A stretch of DNA of 64,000 nt from SIG565 sp045646145 (GTDB lineage: Bacteria > Bacillota > Clostridia > Oscillospirales > Acutalibacteraceae), in contig JAZRKE010000032.1 of assembly GCA_045646145.1 (NCBI GenBank), positions 1 to 64,000 of the forward strand, read 5' to 3'. Below the pieces are notes generated by a model. That model was given only the letters and a program-made list of their open reading frames with translations, had not been told where the DNA came from and did no database searches. Positions 44,084 through 53,620 of this stretch are shown here, piece after piece (the first letter of the stretch is position 1; each line of letters starts with the position of its first letter). The position numbers and the translations under genes are program-made.

Positions 44084-44112
44084 ATGATAACACACCTTTT
44101 GAGAATTGTCAA
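44084..44112 (-). promoter_or_regulatory. Promoter of the glycine riboswitch/AGCS transcript
   Basis: Minus strand TTGACA (44112-44107), 17-base spacer, TATCAT (44089-44084), about 30 bases before the riboswitch. Confidence 0.8.
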
Positions 44113-44189
44113 GAATTTGAAAGAATTTTAGCTTAAAATGGCGGTTTTTGTATTGAGAAAGCTATAGATAAACAAATTTCAGAAAATTC

Positions 44190-44218
44190 TTGACGGAGAA
44201 TAAACAACGTGGTATAAT
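44190..44218 (+). promoter_or_regulatory. Promoter of the V-ATPase operon
   Basis: TTGACG (44190-44195), 17-base spacer, TATAAT (44213-44218). Confidence 0.8.
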
Positions 44219-44249
44219 AATATAAAATCGAATAGTTATAATAATATTT

Positions 44250-44297
44250 AAGGGAACCAGCTGACTGCAGAGGACACTGGCTCCCTTATGTTTTTTT
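44250..44297 (+). promoter_or_regulatory. Compact leader hairpin with U tract before the V-ATPase operon
   Basis: AAGGGA-A-CCAG pairs with CTGG-C-TCCCTT, enclosing CTGACTGCAGAGGACA with a short CTG/CAG inner stem, followed by TTTTTTT. It is a terminator-like structure located between promoter and first gene, so it should act as an attenuator. The bulged stem with a conserved-looking unpaired GAGGACA suggests a small aptamer. Sodium-sensing (DUF1646-type) riboswitches are known upstream of V-ATPase operons; I cannot confirm membership from memory. Confidence 0.6.
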
Positions 44298-44339
44298 ATA
44301 GCAAATCATTATGATTAAATATAAAAAGGAGATAGCATT

Positions 44340-44951
44340 ATGGAAGTACAACTCCAAGAACTGATTGACCAAATTAAAAAGGATGGTGTAGAGGCTGCTG
44401 AAACAGAGGCGGAAGCTATACTTAAATCTGCAAAAGAAAAAGCGGAACAAATTATTTCCGATGCACAGGCACAAGCAGATAAAATTTTGCTTAATGCTAA
44501 AGCTGAGAATGACCGAATGTTGAAGTCAAGTGAGGATGCTATTCGTCAGGCGGGTCGCAATTTACTGATTTCTTTCAGAGAAAGTGTATCCAGAGAACTA
44601 AAAGCAATTATAGGCGAAAACGTTTCTGCCGTATATTCGTCGGAGGCGCTTGCAGAGCTTATCGTTAGTATTGTCGAGAGTTGGGCAAACAAGCCTGATG
44701 CCGAATATATATCCGTGATCTTAAACAGTGAGGATTTGAAGAAACTTGAAGAAACCTTGCTGGCAGCCATTAAAGAAAAAATGCTGAAGGGCATCACGCT
44801 GAAGGCAAATGATAATTTCGATGGTGGTTTCCGCATTGCTGTAAATAACGATAGCGCTTACTATGATTATTCTTCAGAAGCGGTCGTGGATATGCTTTCA
44901 AATTATCTCAGTCCTAAGGTTACCGAGCTTTTGAAAGAGGCGAAGGAATAA
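44340..44951 (+). CDS. ntpE: V-type ATPase subunit E
   Basis: A 203-residue peripheral-stalk subunit. Residues 5-75 form a long Ala/Glu/Lys-rich coiled coil (AETEAEAILKSAKEKAEQII), followed by a globular C-terminal domain, as in E subunits. It links the catalytic head to subunit I. SD AAAGGAG. It is the first gene of the operon E-DUF2764-A-B-D-I-K, the order found in Chlamydia, spirochaetes and Bacteroidetes rather than the usual Firmicutes order. Confidence 0.88.
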   Translation: MEVQLQELIDQIKKDGVEAAETEAEAILKSAKEKAEQIISDAQAQADKILLNAKAENDRMLKSSEDAIRQAGRNLLISFRESVSRELKAIIGENVSAVYSSEALAELIVSIVESWANKPDAEYISVILNSEDLKKLEETLLAAIKEKMLKGITLKANDNFDGGFRIAVNNDSAYYDYSSEAVVDMLSNYLSPKVTELLKEAKE

Positions 44952-44953
44952 CT

Positions 44954-45511
44954 ATGGCTGAATATTATTTAATTTCGCAGTTACCGTCTTTGGATGGGAT
45001 AAGTGACAATACTCCGCTTCCGATTTCCGAAGAACGATTCACTGAGCTTTGCAATCGTTTTTTAGGGAAAAAAGCACAGAATGAGATGAAAAAGCTTACG
45101 CTGTCCCCGCCGAAAAGTTTTGAGAGTTCGGGTTCTGCGTTGATTGATAGCTTTAACGAAAGCGAACGGAATTTACGGTTTGCACTTGGTAAAGTTCGGG
45201 CAGAAAAAATGAAAAAGCCATTTGATACGGAAAACAGAATTTTGCCCGTGGAATATACCAAAGCGGCAAACACTGTAATTGAAATGGAAAATCCGATGGA
45301 AGCGGAAAAATATCTAAACTGTTACCGTTTGGAAATCTTAGAAAAGCTAAGACCTATGGATAATTTTTCAGAGGATTATATCTTCTATTACGGACTTAAG
45401 TTAAAATTGCTTCTCCGCATAAGACAGTTCGATACAAAAGCAGGAGAAGAAGCATACAGAAATATTTACAACTCCATTTTAAACGGAGATAGGTTGGAGG
45501 CAAAACAATGA
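44954..45511 (+). CDS. DUF2764 V-ATPase-associated protein
   Basis: A 185-residue soluble protein starting AEYYLISQLPSLDG, matching DUF2764, which in Chlamydia/Treponema-type V-ATPase operons always sits between subunits E and A. It is thought to stand in for the central-stalk/socket subunit (C-like), since no gene for C, F or G is present here. Overlaps ntpA by 4 bases (ATGA). Confidence 0.8.
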   Translation: MAEYYLISQLPSLDGISDNTPLPISEERFTELCNRFLGKKAQNEMKKLTLSPPKSFESSGSALIDSFNESERNLRFALGKVRAEKMKKPFDTENRILPVEYTKAANTVIEMENPMEAEKYLNCYRLEILEKLRPMDNFSEDYIFYYGLKLKLLLRIRQFDTKAGEEAYRNIYNSILNGDRLEAKQ

Positions 45512-47277
45512 CCGAGAATAAAGGAAAGGTAGTTAGCATAAATGGAAACTTGGTGTCGGTGGAATTTGACGGCAATGTTTCCATGAACGAAATATGCTAT
45601 GTTTTTGTGGGTGATACTGCCCTAAAAAGCGAGATTATCCGCATAAGAGGAAATATCGCACAAATACAGGTTTACGAAATGACCGATGGCATTAAATGCG
45701 GAGATAATGTGGAATTTACGGGAGATATGTTGTCTGCAGATCTCGGCCCCGGTTTGCTCGGTCAAATCTATGACGGATTGCAAAATCCGCTCCCTGTTTT
45801 AGCAGAGCAAGCAGGCTGGTTTTTGGAAAGAGGAATTTACGCAGACGGGCTTAACACTGAAAAGAAATGGGAGTTTACACCGTTAGCCCATGTCGGCGAC
45901 ATTGTTCGTGCGGGCGAATACATCGGAACCGTTCCCGAAGGTCCGTTTACACATAAAATTTTTGTTCCCTTTTATCTGCTTGGAAACTATACGGTAAAAT
46001 CCATTGCCGAAAAGGGTGAATATACCGTTAAAGAAACTATTGCGGTGGTAACTGATGAGCGAGGCCGTGAAATTCCCGTATCTATGTCATTTAAGTGGCC
46101 TGTTAAACGTGCAATAAAATGCTATAGCGAGAGACTGGCACCTGCCGAAACCATGGAAACCAAGGTTCGTCTTATCGACTCTTTCTTCCCTGTAGCAAAA
46201 GGCGGCACCTATTGCACTCCCGGACCGTTTGGCGCAGGTAAAACGGTACTACAGCATACCACATCAAAATATGCGGATGTAGATATCGTTATTATCGCCG
46301 CCTGCGGTGAGCGTGCCGGTGAAGTTGTTGAAACGCTCACTGAGTTCCCCGAGCTAACAGATCCCAAAACCGGCCGTTCGCTTATGGAACGAACCATTAT
46401 TATATGTAATACTTCTTCTATGCCTGTTGCATCCCGTGAAGCTTCGGTTTACACCGCAGTAACACTTGCTGAGTATTATCGACAGATGGGACTTCATGTT
46501 CTTATGCTGGCAGACTCAACATCACGTTGGGCGCAGGCAATGCGTGAAATGTCAGGCAGGCTTGAAGAAATCCCCGGTGAAGAAGCTTTCCCTGCATACT
46601 TGGAATCTTATATTGCAGCCTTTTATGAAAGAGCAGGTTATGTCCGCTTGCCTGATGGCAGTACCGGTTCTGTTACTATCGGAGGCACGGTATCCCCTGC
46701 CGGCGGCAACTTTGAAGAACCGGTAACACAGGCGACCTTAAAGGTTGTAGGTGCTTTCCACGGCCTTTCCCGTGAGCGTTCGGATGCAAGAAAGTATCCT
46801 GCCATTGACCCGCTTATCTCTTGGTCAAAATATAACAGTGTTATTGACAGTGAAAAGTTAGAATTTTGTAAAAGCATTCTTCATCACGGAGATGAGATTG
46901 GATCTATGATGAAGGTTGTCGGTGAAGAAGGTACGACTCTTTCAGATTACATTACCTATTTAAAATCCGAAATGCTCGATGCCGTTTATCTGCAACAGAA
47001 CTCATTTGATTTGGTTGAGGCAAACTGTGGAAGATTGCGTCAACGCTATGTTACCGACAAACTGGTGTATGTTTTGGGCAGTAATTACGCTGTTCAGAAT
47101 AAAGACGATGCACGCATCTTCTTTAACCGTATGCGCCAGAAATTTATTGACTGGAATTATACCGAGTTTGAGAGTGAAGCGTTTAAAAAAGCCGAATCTG
47201 AGATTGATGAATTGTATCACAAAGGTGATGGCAAATTAGCCGCACCTGCCGAAAAACTATTAAAGGACGGTGAATGA
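45508..47277 (+). CDS. ntpA: V-type ATPase catalytic subunit A
   Basis: A 589-residue nucleotide-binding subunit. It has an N-terminal beta barrel, the A-specific non-homologous insert (about 100-190), the P-loop GPFGAGKTVLQ (about residue 238), AACGERAGEVVE, and the catalytic-site block ADSTSRWAQAMREMSGRLEE. All catalytic elements are intact, so it should hydrolyse or make ATP. It is coupled by ATGA overlaps on both sides. Confidence 0.96.
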   Translation: MTENKGKVVSINGNLVSVEFDGNVSMNEICYVFVGDTALKSEIIRIRGNIAQIQVYEMTDGIKCGDNVEFTGDMLSADLGPGLLGQIYDGLQNPLPVLAEQAGWFLERGIYADGLNTEKKWEFTPLAHVGDIVRAGEYIGTVPEGPFTHKIFVPFYLLGNYTVKSIAEKGEYTVKETIAVVTDERGREIPVSMSFKWPVKRAIKCYSERLAPAETMETKVRLIDSFFPVAKGGTYCTPGPFGAGKTVLQHTTSKYADVDIVIIAACGERAGEVVETLTEFPELTDPKTGRSLMERTIIICNTSSMPVASREASVYTAVTLAEYYRQMGLHVLMLADSTSRWAQAMREMSGRLEEIPGEEAFPAYLESYIAAFYERAGYVRLPDGSTGSVTIGGTVSPAGGNFEEPVTQATLKVVGAFHGLSRERSDARKYPAIDPLISWSKYNSVIDSEKLEFCKSILHHGDEIGSMMKVVGEEGTTLSDYITYLKSEMLDAVYLQQNSFDLVEANCGRLRQRYVTDKLVYVLGSNYAVQNKDDARIFFNRMRQKFIDWNYTEFESEAFKKAESEIDELYHKGDGKLAAPAEKLLKDGE

Positions 47278-48575
47278 GAGTGAACAAAGTATATAACCGA
47301 ATAGAATCTATCACCGGTAATGTTATCACTGTCCGAGCAAACGGTGTTCAGTATAAGGAATTGGCACAGATCAATACGCGTTTCGGCAAATCTCTGGCTC
47401 AGGTTAATAAGATTGAAGGAGATATTGTGTCTCTGCAGGTCTTTGCCGGTGGTCAAGGTGTTTCCACAGGAGATGAAGTGCGCTTTTTAGGTCACGAAAT
47501 GCGAGTATCGTTCAGTGAAGATTTGTTAGGACGTATATTTAACGGCTCAGGCGAACCGAGAGATAAAGGCCCTGCACTCACGGAAAATATGAAGCCCATC
47601 GGCGGCCCCTCGGTTAATCCTACCAAACGTATTCTTGCCAACCGAATGATGAGAACCAACATTCCTATGATCGATATGTTCAACACCTTGGTTGTTTCTC
47701 AGAAATTGCCCATTTTCTCCATTTCCGGAGAGCCGTACAACCAACTTCTTGCACGAATTGCAATGCAGGCAGAAGCTGACGTAATCGTTCTTGGCGGTAT
47801 GGGTCTTAAATATGATGACTTCTTGTATTTTAAGGATGCACTTTCCAAAGGCGGTGCTTTAAGTAAAACCGTTATGTTTATCCACACTGCTTCCGATCCT
47901 ACCGTTGAGTGTATGATGATTCCCGATATGGTATTGGCGGTGGCAGAGCAGTTTGCTCTTCAGAACAAAGACGTATTGGTACTCCTTACCGATATGACCA
48001 ACTTTGCTGATGCCATGAAGGAAATTGCTATTACGCAAGAACAAGTGCCGTCAAACCGTGGATATCCCGGCGATCTATATTCTCAACTTGCCGCCCGTTA
48101 CGAAAAGGCAGTTGACTTTGCCGATTCCGGTTCAGTTACCGTTTTGGCGGTTACTACCATGCCCGGTGATGATGTAACTCACCCTGTTCCCGACAACACC
48201 GGATATATTACCGAAGGACAGTATTATCTTAAAGGCGGACGTATTGAACCGTTTGGCTCTCTTTCCCGACTCAAGCAAAACGTAAACGGCAAAACAAGAA
48301 AAGACCATAGAGCACTTATGGATGCAATGATACGTTTGTATTCTTCTTACAAGGAAACGCTTGAAAAGAAAAACATGGGCTTCTCCATGAGCCGTTGGGA
48401 CGAAAAATTGCTAAAATACGGTGAGCTTTTTGAAAGCCGTATGATGTCGCTGTCCGTTAATCTTTCGCTTGAAGATGCTCTTGACTTGGGATGGGAAATT
48501 TTAGCGGATTGCTTTGAGAAAGATGAAACCGGAATCAAGTCAGACCTTACTGATGAATTTTGGCCCAAAGGTTAA
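47274..48575 (+). CDS. ntpB: V-type ATPase subunit B
   Basis: A 433-residue non-catalytic nucleotide-binding subunit. Blocks are RIFNGSGEPRDKGP, FSISGEPYNQLLARIA (degenerate P-loop, as expected for B), LTDMTNFADAMKEIA, the SNRGYPGDLYSQLA motif and PGDDVTHPVPDNTGYITEGQ. It forms the A3B3 head with NtpA. Start ATG 47274 overlaps ntpA; a GTG 6 bases later is possible. Confidence 0.96.
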   Translation: MRVNKVYNRIESITGNVITVRANGVQYKELAQINTRFGKSLAQVNKIEGDIVSLQVFAGGQGVSTGDEVRFLGHEMRVSFSEDLLGRIFNGSGEPRDKGPALTENMKPIGGPSVNPTKRILANRMMRTNIPMIDMFNTLVVSQKLPIFSISGEPYNQLLARIAMQAEADVIVLGGMGLKYDDFLYFKDALSKGGALSKTVMFIHTASDPTVECMMIPDMVLAVAEQFALQNKDVLVLLTDMTNFADAMKEIAITQEQVPSNRGYPGDLYSQLAARYEKAVDFADSGSVTVLAVTTMPGDDVTHPVPDNTGYITEGQYYLKGGRIEPFGSLSRLKQNVNGKTRKDHRALMDAMIRLYSSYKETLEKKNMGFSMSRWDEKLLKYGELFESRMMSLSVNLSLEDALDLGWEILADCFEKDETGIKSDLTDEFWPKG

Positions 48576-48589
48576 GGAGGGCTGTAGTT

Positions 48590-49222
48590 TTGGCAAAAAT
48601 CAAACTAACTAAAAACGAGTTAAAGGTACAAAAGGACGCACTTAAAATGTACCGCAGATATTTGCCTACTCTGACACTGAAAAAGCAACAACTCCAATCA
48701 GAGATTCGCACAATTGAAGCCAAGGCTAAGGCAGTGAGAAAAGAAAGAGAAAACCTTGAATTTGGGTTTAGAGAATGGATTGCTGTTTTTAGCGAAATGG
48801 ATGCCTTCCCCGAAGGAATTATAACGGTTAGCAATATCCGCAAAGGAACGGGAAACATTGCCGGTGTTGATATTCCTACATTTGAAGGTGCGGATTTCAG
48901 GAGAGGTGATTATGATCTCTACGAAACACCTCTTTGGGTGGACATAGCCGCAAACCATATGGAGAAGGCAATGTCCCTCGATTTAGAGGCGGAAGTGTTG
49001 GATGAACAGGTTAGGCTGTTAGAGATTGAGTTACTTGCAACCTCTCAAAGAGTAAACCTGTTTGAAAAGGTTAAAATCCCCGAAACTGAGGAAAATATCA
49101 AAAAAATATCGATTTATATGGCAGACCAACAAGTTAGTGCCGTAGTGCGTTCAAAAATATCAAAGCACAAGATAGCCCTACGTAATGCTGTGGCTTCCGA
49201 AAAGGAGGTTTATTCATTATGA
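48590..49222 (+). CDS. ntpD: V-type ATPase subunit D
   Basis: A 210-residue central rotor axle. Two long helices (about 5-75 and 120-205) starting AKIKLTKNELKVQKDAL form a coiled coil that rotates inside the A3B3 head. The start is TTG 48590 with AAGGAGG upstream; the frame is open 10 codons earlier inside ntpB but without a ribosome site. Overlaps ntpI by 4 bases. Confidence 0.92.
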   Translation: MAKIKLTKNELKVQKDALKMYRRYLPTLTLKKQQLQSEIRTIEAKAKAVRKERENLEFGFREWIAVFSEMDAFPEGIITVSNIRKGTGNIAGVDIPTFEGADFRRGDYDLYETPLWVDIAANHMEKAMSLDLEAEVLDEQVRLLEIELLATSQRVNLFEKVKIPETEENIKKISIYMADQQVSAVVRSKISKHKIALRNAVASEKEVYSL

Positions 49223-51141
49223 TAGTGCCTATGAAAAAAGTATCTCTTATCATCAGAGAAAACAAAAAAGATGAAACCCTGAAAAAGCTTCGCAAATTAG
49301 GAATTGTCCACATTGAGATAACGGAAGGTTCGGGTGAACGACTTGTAGAACTCGGGGATCAAATCGCTTTGCTCGAAAGTGCAGTTTTCACCATAGGAAA
49401 AAACAAAAATGCAGAACAAAAAGACGTGAGTGCTACAGAGGCTTTGTCCGTTGCAAATGAGATTGCATCCCTTGATGAAGAGAAAAAGCAATGTCAGGCT
49501 GAACGGATTGCTCTGAGTTCTGAGCTTGACCGTTTAAAAAGCTGGGGAGATATTAAGCCCGACAGCATAAGCGACTTGGAGGCAAAGGGAATCAGAGTAT
49601 CCTTCTATGAGATGCCCAAGTCCGAGTATGAAGCGTTGCCCGACAGCGTTAAAACCGTAAAGCTTGATGCCAACAAATCGTCAGTCAAATTCTTGTTGCT
49701 CCACGCCGATTCGGATGACGGCGATGAAGTCGTATCATCTTTGAACAGTTGCCGATTATTATTGCCGCAAATGTCTACCGACCAAATGAGGCAAAAGATT
49801 TCCGAATTAAACGCTCGAACCCAAGCGATAGATGCACAGGTTGCATCTTATATCTGTTATGCAAACAGCCTAAAAAGAGCAATAAAAGTCTTTGAAAAGG
49901 AAATAGAATTTGAAACTTACGCTACGGGTATGGCAGATGAAAACCTATCTTCCGATGGTGGTGGCGCGGTTTCTGTTGCTTATTTCAAGGGATATATCGA
50001 AGAAGAAAATCTTGATAGATTAAAGCAGACTGCTAAGGACAATTCGTGGGGACTTCTTGTGGAAGAGCCAAGCGAAGAGGATAACGTTCCCACCAAGCTT
50101 AAAAACAATAAGTTTGTAAGTCTTATTTATCCTCTGACCGACTTCTTAGGTACCGTTCCCGGATATTTTGAGTATGACATTTCCGGTTGGTTTTTAGCGT
50201 TTATACTCATATTCTTTGGCATTATTTTCGGTGATGGCGGATACGGATTGCTGATCTGTGCTGTTGCAGCGATCCCCATTATAAAATCGCTTATTACCAA
50301 AAAGCAGATTTCACCTATGTTTTTACTCGTAGGACTTTTCGGTCTGTCAACCGTTCTGTGGGGAACGCTTACCTGTACTTGGTTCGGTCTCTCTCCGGAG
50401 CAGTTACCCGAGTGGTTAAAGAGCTTATCCATACCGGTAATTTCAAACGTCTATGCCGATAAGCTTTGGAGCCTGCCTTGGACTCCTGACGGTGTTGGGC
50501 TTACCACGGCTCAAAACTTGCAGATATTCTGCTTTTCGCTGGCTTTGATACAGCTCACTGTGGCTCATATAAAGGGCGCTGTAAGGAACAAGGGTAGTAT
50601 CAAAATGCTGGGTGATATCGGTTCAATATTACAGCTTTTAGGTATTTATTATTTAGTGCTGAGTTTAGTTGTAAATGCCGAGGTATTTAGCTTTGGACTC
50701 GTAATCGGCGGCGTTCCCGTAGGAACGGTGGCTATTGCACTGATAGGAATAGGATTTGTCCTGAGCTTCGTATTCTCAAACTATGAAGGAAGTATTATTA
50801 AATCCATACTTTCAAGTCTTACCAATATTGTATCGGTTTTGCTTGGTGTGGTAAATGTGTTCTCGGATATCGTTTCGTATATACGACTTTGGGCTGTCGG
50901 TCTTGCAGGAGCCGCAATATCCGCAACGGTAAACGAGCTCGCAGGACCATTACTCGGTAACTTCATGTTTATGATACTTGCTATTGTACTGTTGGTGTTT
51001 GGACACGGACTGAATATGATACTCAATATTCTGTCGGTTATCGTTCACGGAATCAGACTTAACACCTTAGAGTTCTCCTCGCATTTAGATATGTCGTGGA
51101 GTGGGCATAAATTTAAACCATTTAAAGAACAAATTGATTAA
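49219..51141 (+). CDS. ntpI: V-type ATPase membrane subunit I (a-subunit)
   Basis: A 640-residue stator. The N-terminal half (1-300) is cytoplasmic with coiled coils (IASLDEEKKQCQAERIAL). The C-terminal half has about eight membrane segments with FGIIFGDGGYGLL (about residue 335) and the SYIRLWAVGLAGAA segment, whose arginine (about 555) faces the rotor glutamate. It forms the ion half-channels. SD AAAGGAGG. Confidence 0.95.
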   Translation: MIVPMKKVSLIIRENKKDETLKKLRKLGIVHIEITEGSGERLVELGDQIALLESAVFTIGKNKNAEQKDVSATEALSVANEIASLDEEKKQCQAERIALSSELDRLKSWGDIKPDSISDLEAKGIRVSFYEMPKSEYEALPDSVKTVKLDANKSSVKFLLLHADSDDGDEVVSSLNSCRLLLPQMSTDQMRQKISELNARTQAIDAQVASYICYANSLKRAIKVFEKEIEFETYATGMADENLSSDGGGAVSVAYFKGYIEEENLDRLKQTAKDNSWGLLVEEPSEEDNVPTKLKNNKFVSLIYPLTDFLGTVPGYFEYDISGWFLAFILIFFGIIFGDGGYGLLICAVAAIPIIKSLITKKQISPMFLLVGLFGLSTVLWGTLTCTWFGLSPEQLPEWLKSLSIPVISNVYADKLWSLPWTPDGVGLTTAQNLQIFCFSLALIQLTVAHIKGAVRNKGSIKMLGDIGSILQLLGIYYLVLSLVVNAEVFSFGLVIGGVPVGTVAIALIGIGFVLSFVFSNYEGSIIKSILSSLTNIVSVLLGVVNVFSDIVSYIRLWAVGLAGAAISATVNELAGPLLGNFMFMILAIVLLVFGHGLNMILNILSVIVHGIRLNTLEFSSHLDMSWSGHKFKPFKEQID

Positions 51142-51154
51142 AAGGAGAATCATT

Positions 51155-51580
51155 ATGAATTTAGGATTACTTGGAACAGCATTGGCAATGGGTATTGCCG
51201 CAATCGGTTCGGCTATCGGTATCGGTATTGCAGGTCAGGCATCAATCGGTGCTTGGAAAAAGTGCTATATGAGCAATAAGGCAGCACCTTTTATTCTTAC
51301 TGTTTTCGCAGGTGCGCCTCTTACACAGACAATTTACGGCTTTCTTTTGATGCAACAGATGAAGGGTTCCTCTGCTGATCCTGCCTTTTTGCTCGGTCTT
51401 GGAATTGCATCAGGCGTTGCGATGGCATTTTCTGCTGTATTTCAGGGCAAAGCCGGTGCTGCAGGTGCAGATGCCTTAGCTGAAACAGGAAAAGGCTTCT
51501 CACAGTACATTACTGTTGTCGGTCTTTGCGAAACCGTTGCGTTGTTCGCACTTGTTTTCAGCATGGTAGCGTTAGGATAA
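51155..51580 (+). CDS. ntpK: V-type ATPase proteolipid subunit K, sodium-type site
   Basis: A 141-residue double-hairpin proteolipid (four TM helices). The ion-binding carboxylate is Glu126 in GLCETVALFA. Thr57 and Gln58 in APLTQTIYGF and Gln97 in VFQGKAG match the Na+-coordinating Thr64, Gln65 and Gln110 of Enterococcus hirae NtpK, so the enzyme is predicted to move Na+. ATG 51155 has AAAGGAG. The Ktr gene starts one base after its stop. Confidence 0.9.
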   Translation: MNLGLLGTALAMGIAAIGSAIGIGIAGQASIGAWKKCYMSNKAAPFILTVFAGAPLTQTIYGFLLMQQMKGSSADPAFLLGLGIASGVAMAFSAVFQGKAGAAGADALAETGKGFSQYITVVGLCETVALFALVFSMVALG

Positions 51581-51581
51581 T

Positions 51582-52940
51582 ATGAGAAAACAACGGCTTT
51601 GGGTATCAACAACACATATTATATTGTTGAGCTTTTTGATAGCAATATTGATAGGCGCATTATTACTCTCACTTCCTATAAGCTCTGCCAATGGGAAGGC
51701 AACACCTTTCTTGGATGCACTTTTTACGGCAACCACCTCCACCTGTGTTACAGGCTTGGTAGTAACGCCTACTGTTTCTTCTTGGAGTGTTTTCGGGCAG
51801 GTTGTTATTTTGATACTAATTCAAATCGGCGGTCTTGGCGTTATCACCATTATGTCGGGACTTATGATACTCCTGCACAAGAAAATGGGTATTGGCGACA
51901 GACTGTTATTACAGGATGCCTTCAATCTGAATTCTCTTTCGGGACTTGTTCGGTTTGTGAAAAGGGTTGTAGGCGGAACACTTGTCATAGAAGGTATCGG
52001 TGCCCTGCTTTATATGACGGTGTTTATCCCTGAGTTGGGTTTAATGGGAATATGGATATCGGTGTTTACTTCTGTTTCAGCCTTTTGTAATGCTGGTATC
52101 GATATTATTGCCGAAAACAGTCTTTGCGATTATGCCCTTAATCCCATTGTCAATATCGTTACATGTGCCTTGATTGTTTTAGGCGGTATCGGTTATATCG
52201 TTTGGTGGGATGTACTTCGGGTACTGAAACAAGCTAATAAGAAGAAAGTGAAATTTTTCAGAGATCTCACCCTGCACAGTAAAATCGCTATTACCGCAAC
52301 CTTGCTTTTGATCTTTGTTGGTGCGGCTTTGATTTTTGCTTTTGAATACAACAATCCGCAAACGATAAAAGACTATACGTTGTTGCAGAAAGTAGAAGTA
52401 TCCTTATTTCAGTCGGTTACAACAAGAACTGCTGGCTTTGCAACAGTACCGCAAGAAAACCTCACGAACGCTTCATCGGTGGTGTGCTTACTGTTGATGT
52501 TTATCGGCGGTTCACCCGTAGGTACAGCCGGCGGAATTAAAACGGTTACCTTTGCCGTGCTTATTGCCTCTGCATTCGCCTCTATTCGCAACAAGGAGGA
52601 CACCGACCTCTTTGGCAGACGGCTCACAAAACAGGCGGTTAGCAAAGCAGTGGCCGTTACTTGTATGTCTTTTATTATTATGTTTGTTTCAACCGTTTTG
52701 CTTTCTGCAGTGACAGATGCAAATGCACTCGATATTGTTTATGAAACGGTCAGTGCAACGGCAACCGTAGGCCTTACAAGAAACCTTACTGCCTCTCTTG
52801 ATAGTATCGGTAAACTCATTATTATCATAACGATGTATCTTGGCAGAGTAGGCCCCATATCGTTAGCCGTTGCATTTAAACGAAGCAAAGATAATCAGAA
52901 TATTGTAAGAAACCCGATTGAAGAAATAAGCGTGGGATAA
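51582..52940 (+). CDS. Potassium uptake protein, KtrB/TrkH family
   Basis: A 452-residue channel-like transporter with four M1-P-M2 repeats. The first filter loop is TSTCVTGL (about 52-59), later filters are SAFCNAGIDI, TRTAGFATV and ATVGLTRN. It takes up K+, in KtrB homologues together with Na+. It follows ntpK without a gap, as the related ntpJ closes the E. hirae ntp operon. KtrA-type subunit is next. Confidence 0.92.
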   Translation: MRKQRLWVSTTHIILLSFLIAILIGALLLSLPISSANGKATPFLDALFTATTSTCVTGLVVTPTVSSWSVFGQVVILILIQIGGLGVITIMSGLMILLHKKMGIGDRLLLQDAFNLNSLSGLVRFVKRVVGGTLVIEGIGALLYMTVFIPELGLMGIWISVFTSVSAFCNAGIDIIAENSLCDYALNPIVNIVTCALIVLGGIGYIVWWDVLRVLKQANKKKVKFFRDLTLHSKIAITATLLLIFVGAALIFAFEYNNPQTIKDYTLLQKVEVSLFQSVTTRTAGFATVPQENLTNASSVVCLLLMFIGGSPVGTAGGIKTVTFAVLIASAFASIRNKEDTDLFGRRLTKQAVSKAVAVTCMSFIIMFVSTVLLSAVTDANALDIVYETVSATATVGLTRNLTASLDSIGKLIIIITMYLGRVGPISLAVAFKRSKDNQNIVRNPIEEISVG

Positions 52941-52954
52941 GAAGGGATAATTTT

Positions 52955-53605
52955 ATGAGTATCAATAAAACCTATGCCGTATTAGGTCTCGGCAGATACG
53001 GAAGAGCTGTTGCAGAAGAGCTTGTAAAGAATGGTGCGGAGGTTTTGGCTGTTGATATTGATCAAAACAATGTCAATAACGCCATTGAAACAATTCCCGT
53101 ATGCAAGTGTGCAGATATTACCGAGCCGGAGGCAATTAAAAGGCTTGGTATATCTAATATCGACGTTGTCATTGTTGCTATGGCAAGCAATCTTGAAGCA
53201 AGCGTTATGGCAGTAACACTTTGCAAAGAAGTGGGTGTTCAGACAGTTATCGTTAAATGCGGCAATGAAATGCATCAAAAGATTTTGAGCCGTGTCGGTG
53301 CGGATAAGGTGATTTTCCCCGAAAAAGAATCCGGAACAAGACTTGCGAAAAATCTGCTTACATCAGGCTTCTCTGAAATGATAGAACTTTCCGATGAAGT
53401 TTCTATGGTAGAAATCGACGTAAGAGATGAATGGGTTGGCAAAACGCTTATAGAACTGAGCTTGCGTAAAAAATATTCCATTAACGTAGTTGCAATACGA
53501 AGTGGAGACAAAATCAGTACAACCGTTGATCCTGCACTTCCTCTTGAAAAAGGAATGCAGCTTATCGTGATAGCAAACACATTAAAACTCCAAAAATTGA
53601 AATAA
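52955..53605 (+). CDS. Potassium uptake regulatory subunit, KtrA/TrkA family
   Basis: A 216-residue cytoplasmic RCK protein. RCK_N has GLGRYGRAVAEEL (Gly11, 13, 16) and the acidic AVDID for ATP/NAD binding (residues 1-135). The RCK_C domain (about 140-215) has VRDEWVGKTLIELSLRKKY. It gates the adjacent KtrB channel. SD AAGGGATAA-like. Same operon as the V-ATPase. Confidence 0.93.
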   Translation: MSINKTYAVLGLGRYGRAVAEELVKNGAEVLAVDIDQNNVNNAIETIPVCKCADITEPEAIKRLGISNIDVVIVAMASNLEASVMAVTLCKEVGVQTVIVKCGNEMHQKILSRVGADKVIFPEKESGTRLAKNLLTSGFSEMIELSDEVSMVEIDVRDEWVGKTLIELSLRKKYSINVVAIRSGDKISTTVDPALPLEKGMQLIVIANTLKLQKLK

Positions 53606-53620
53606 TTTCGTGGTATTGAT

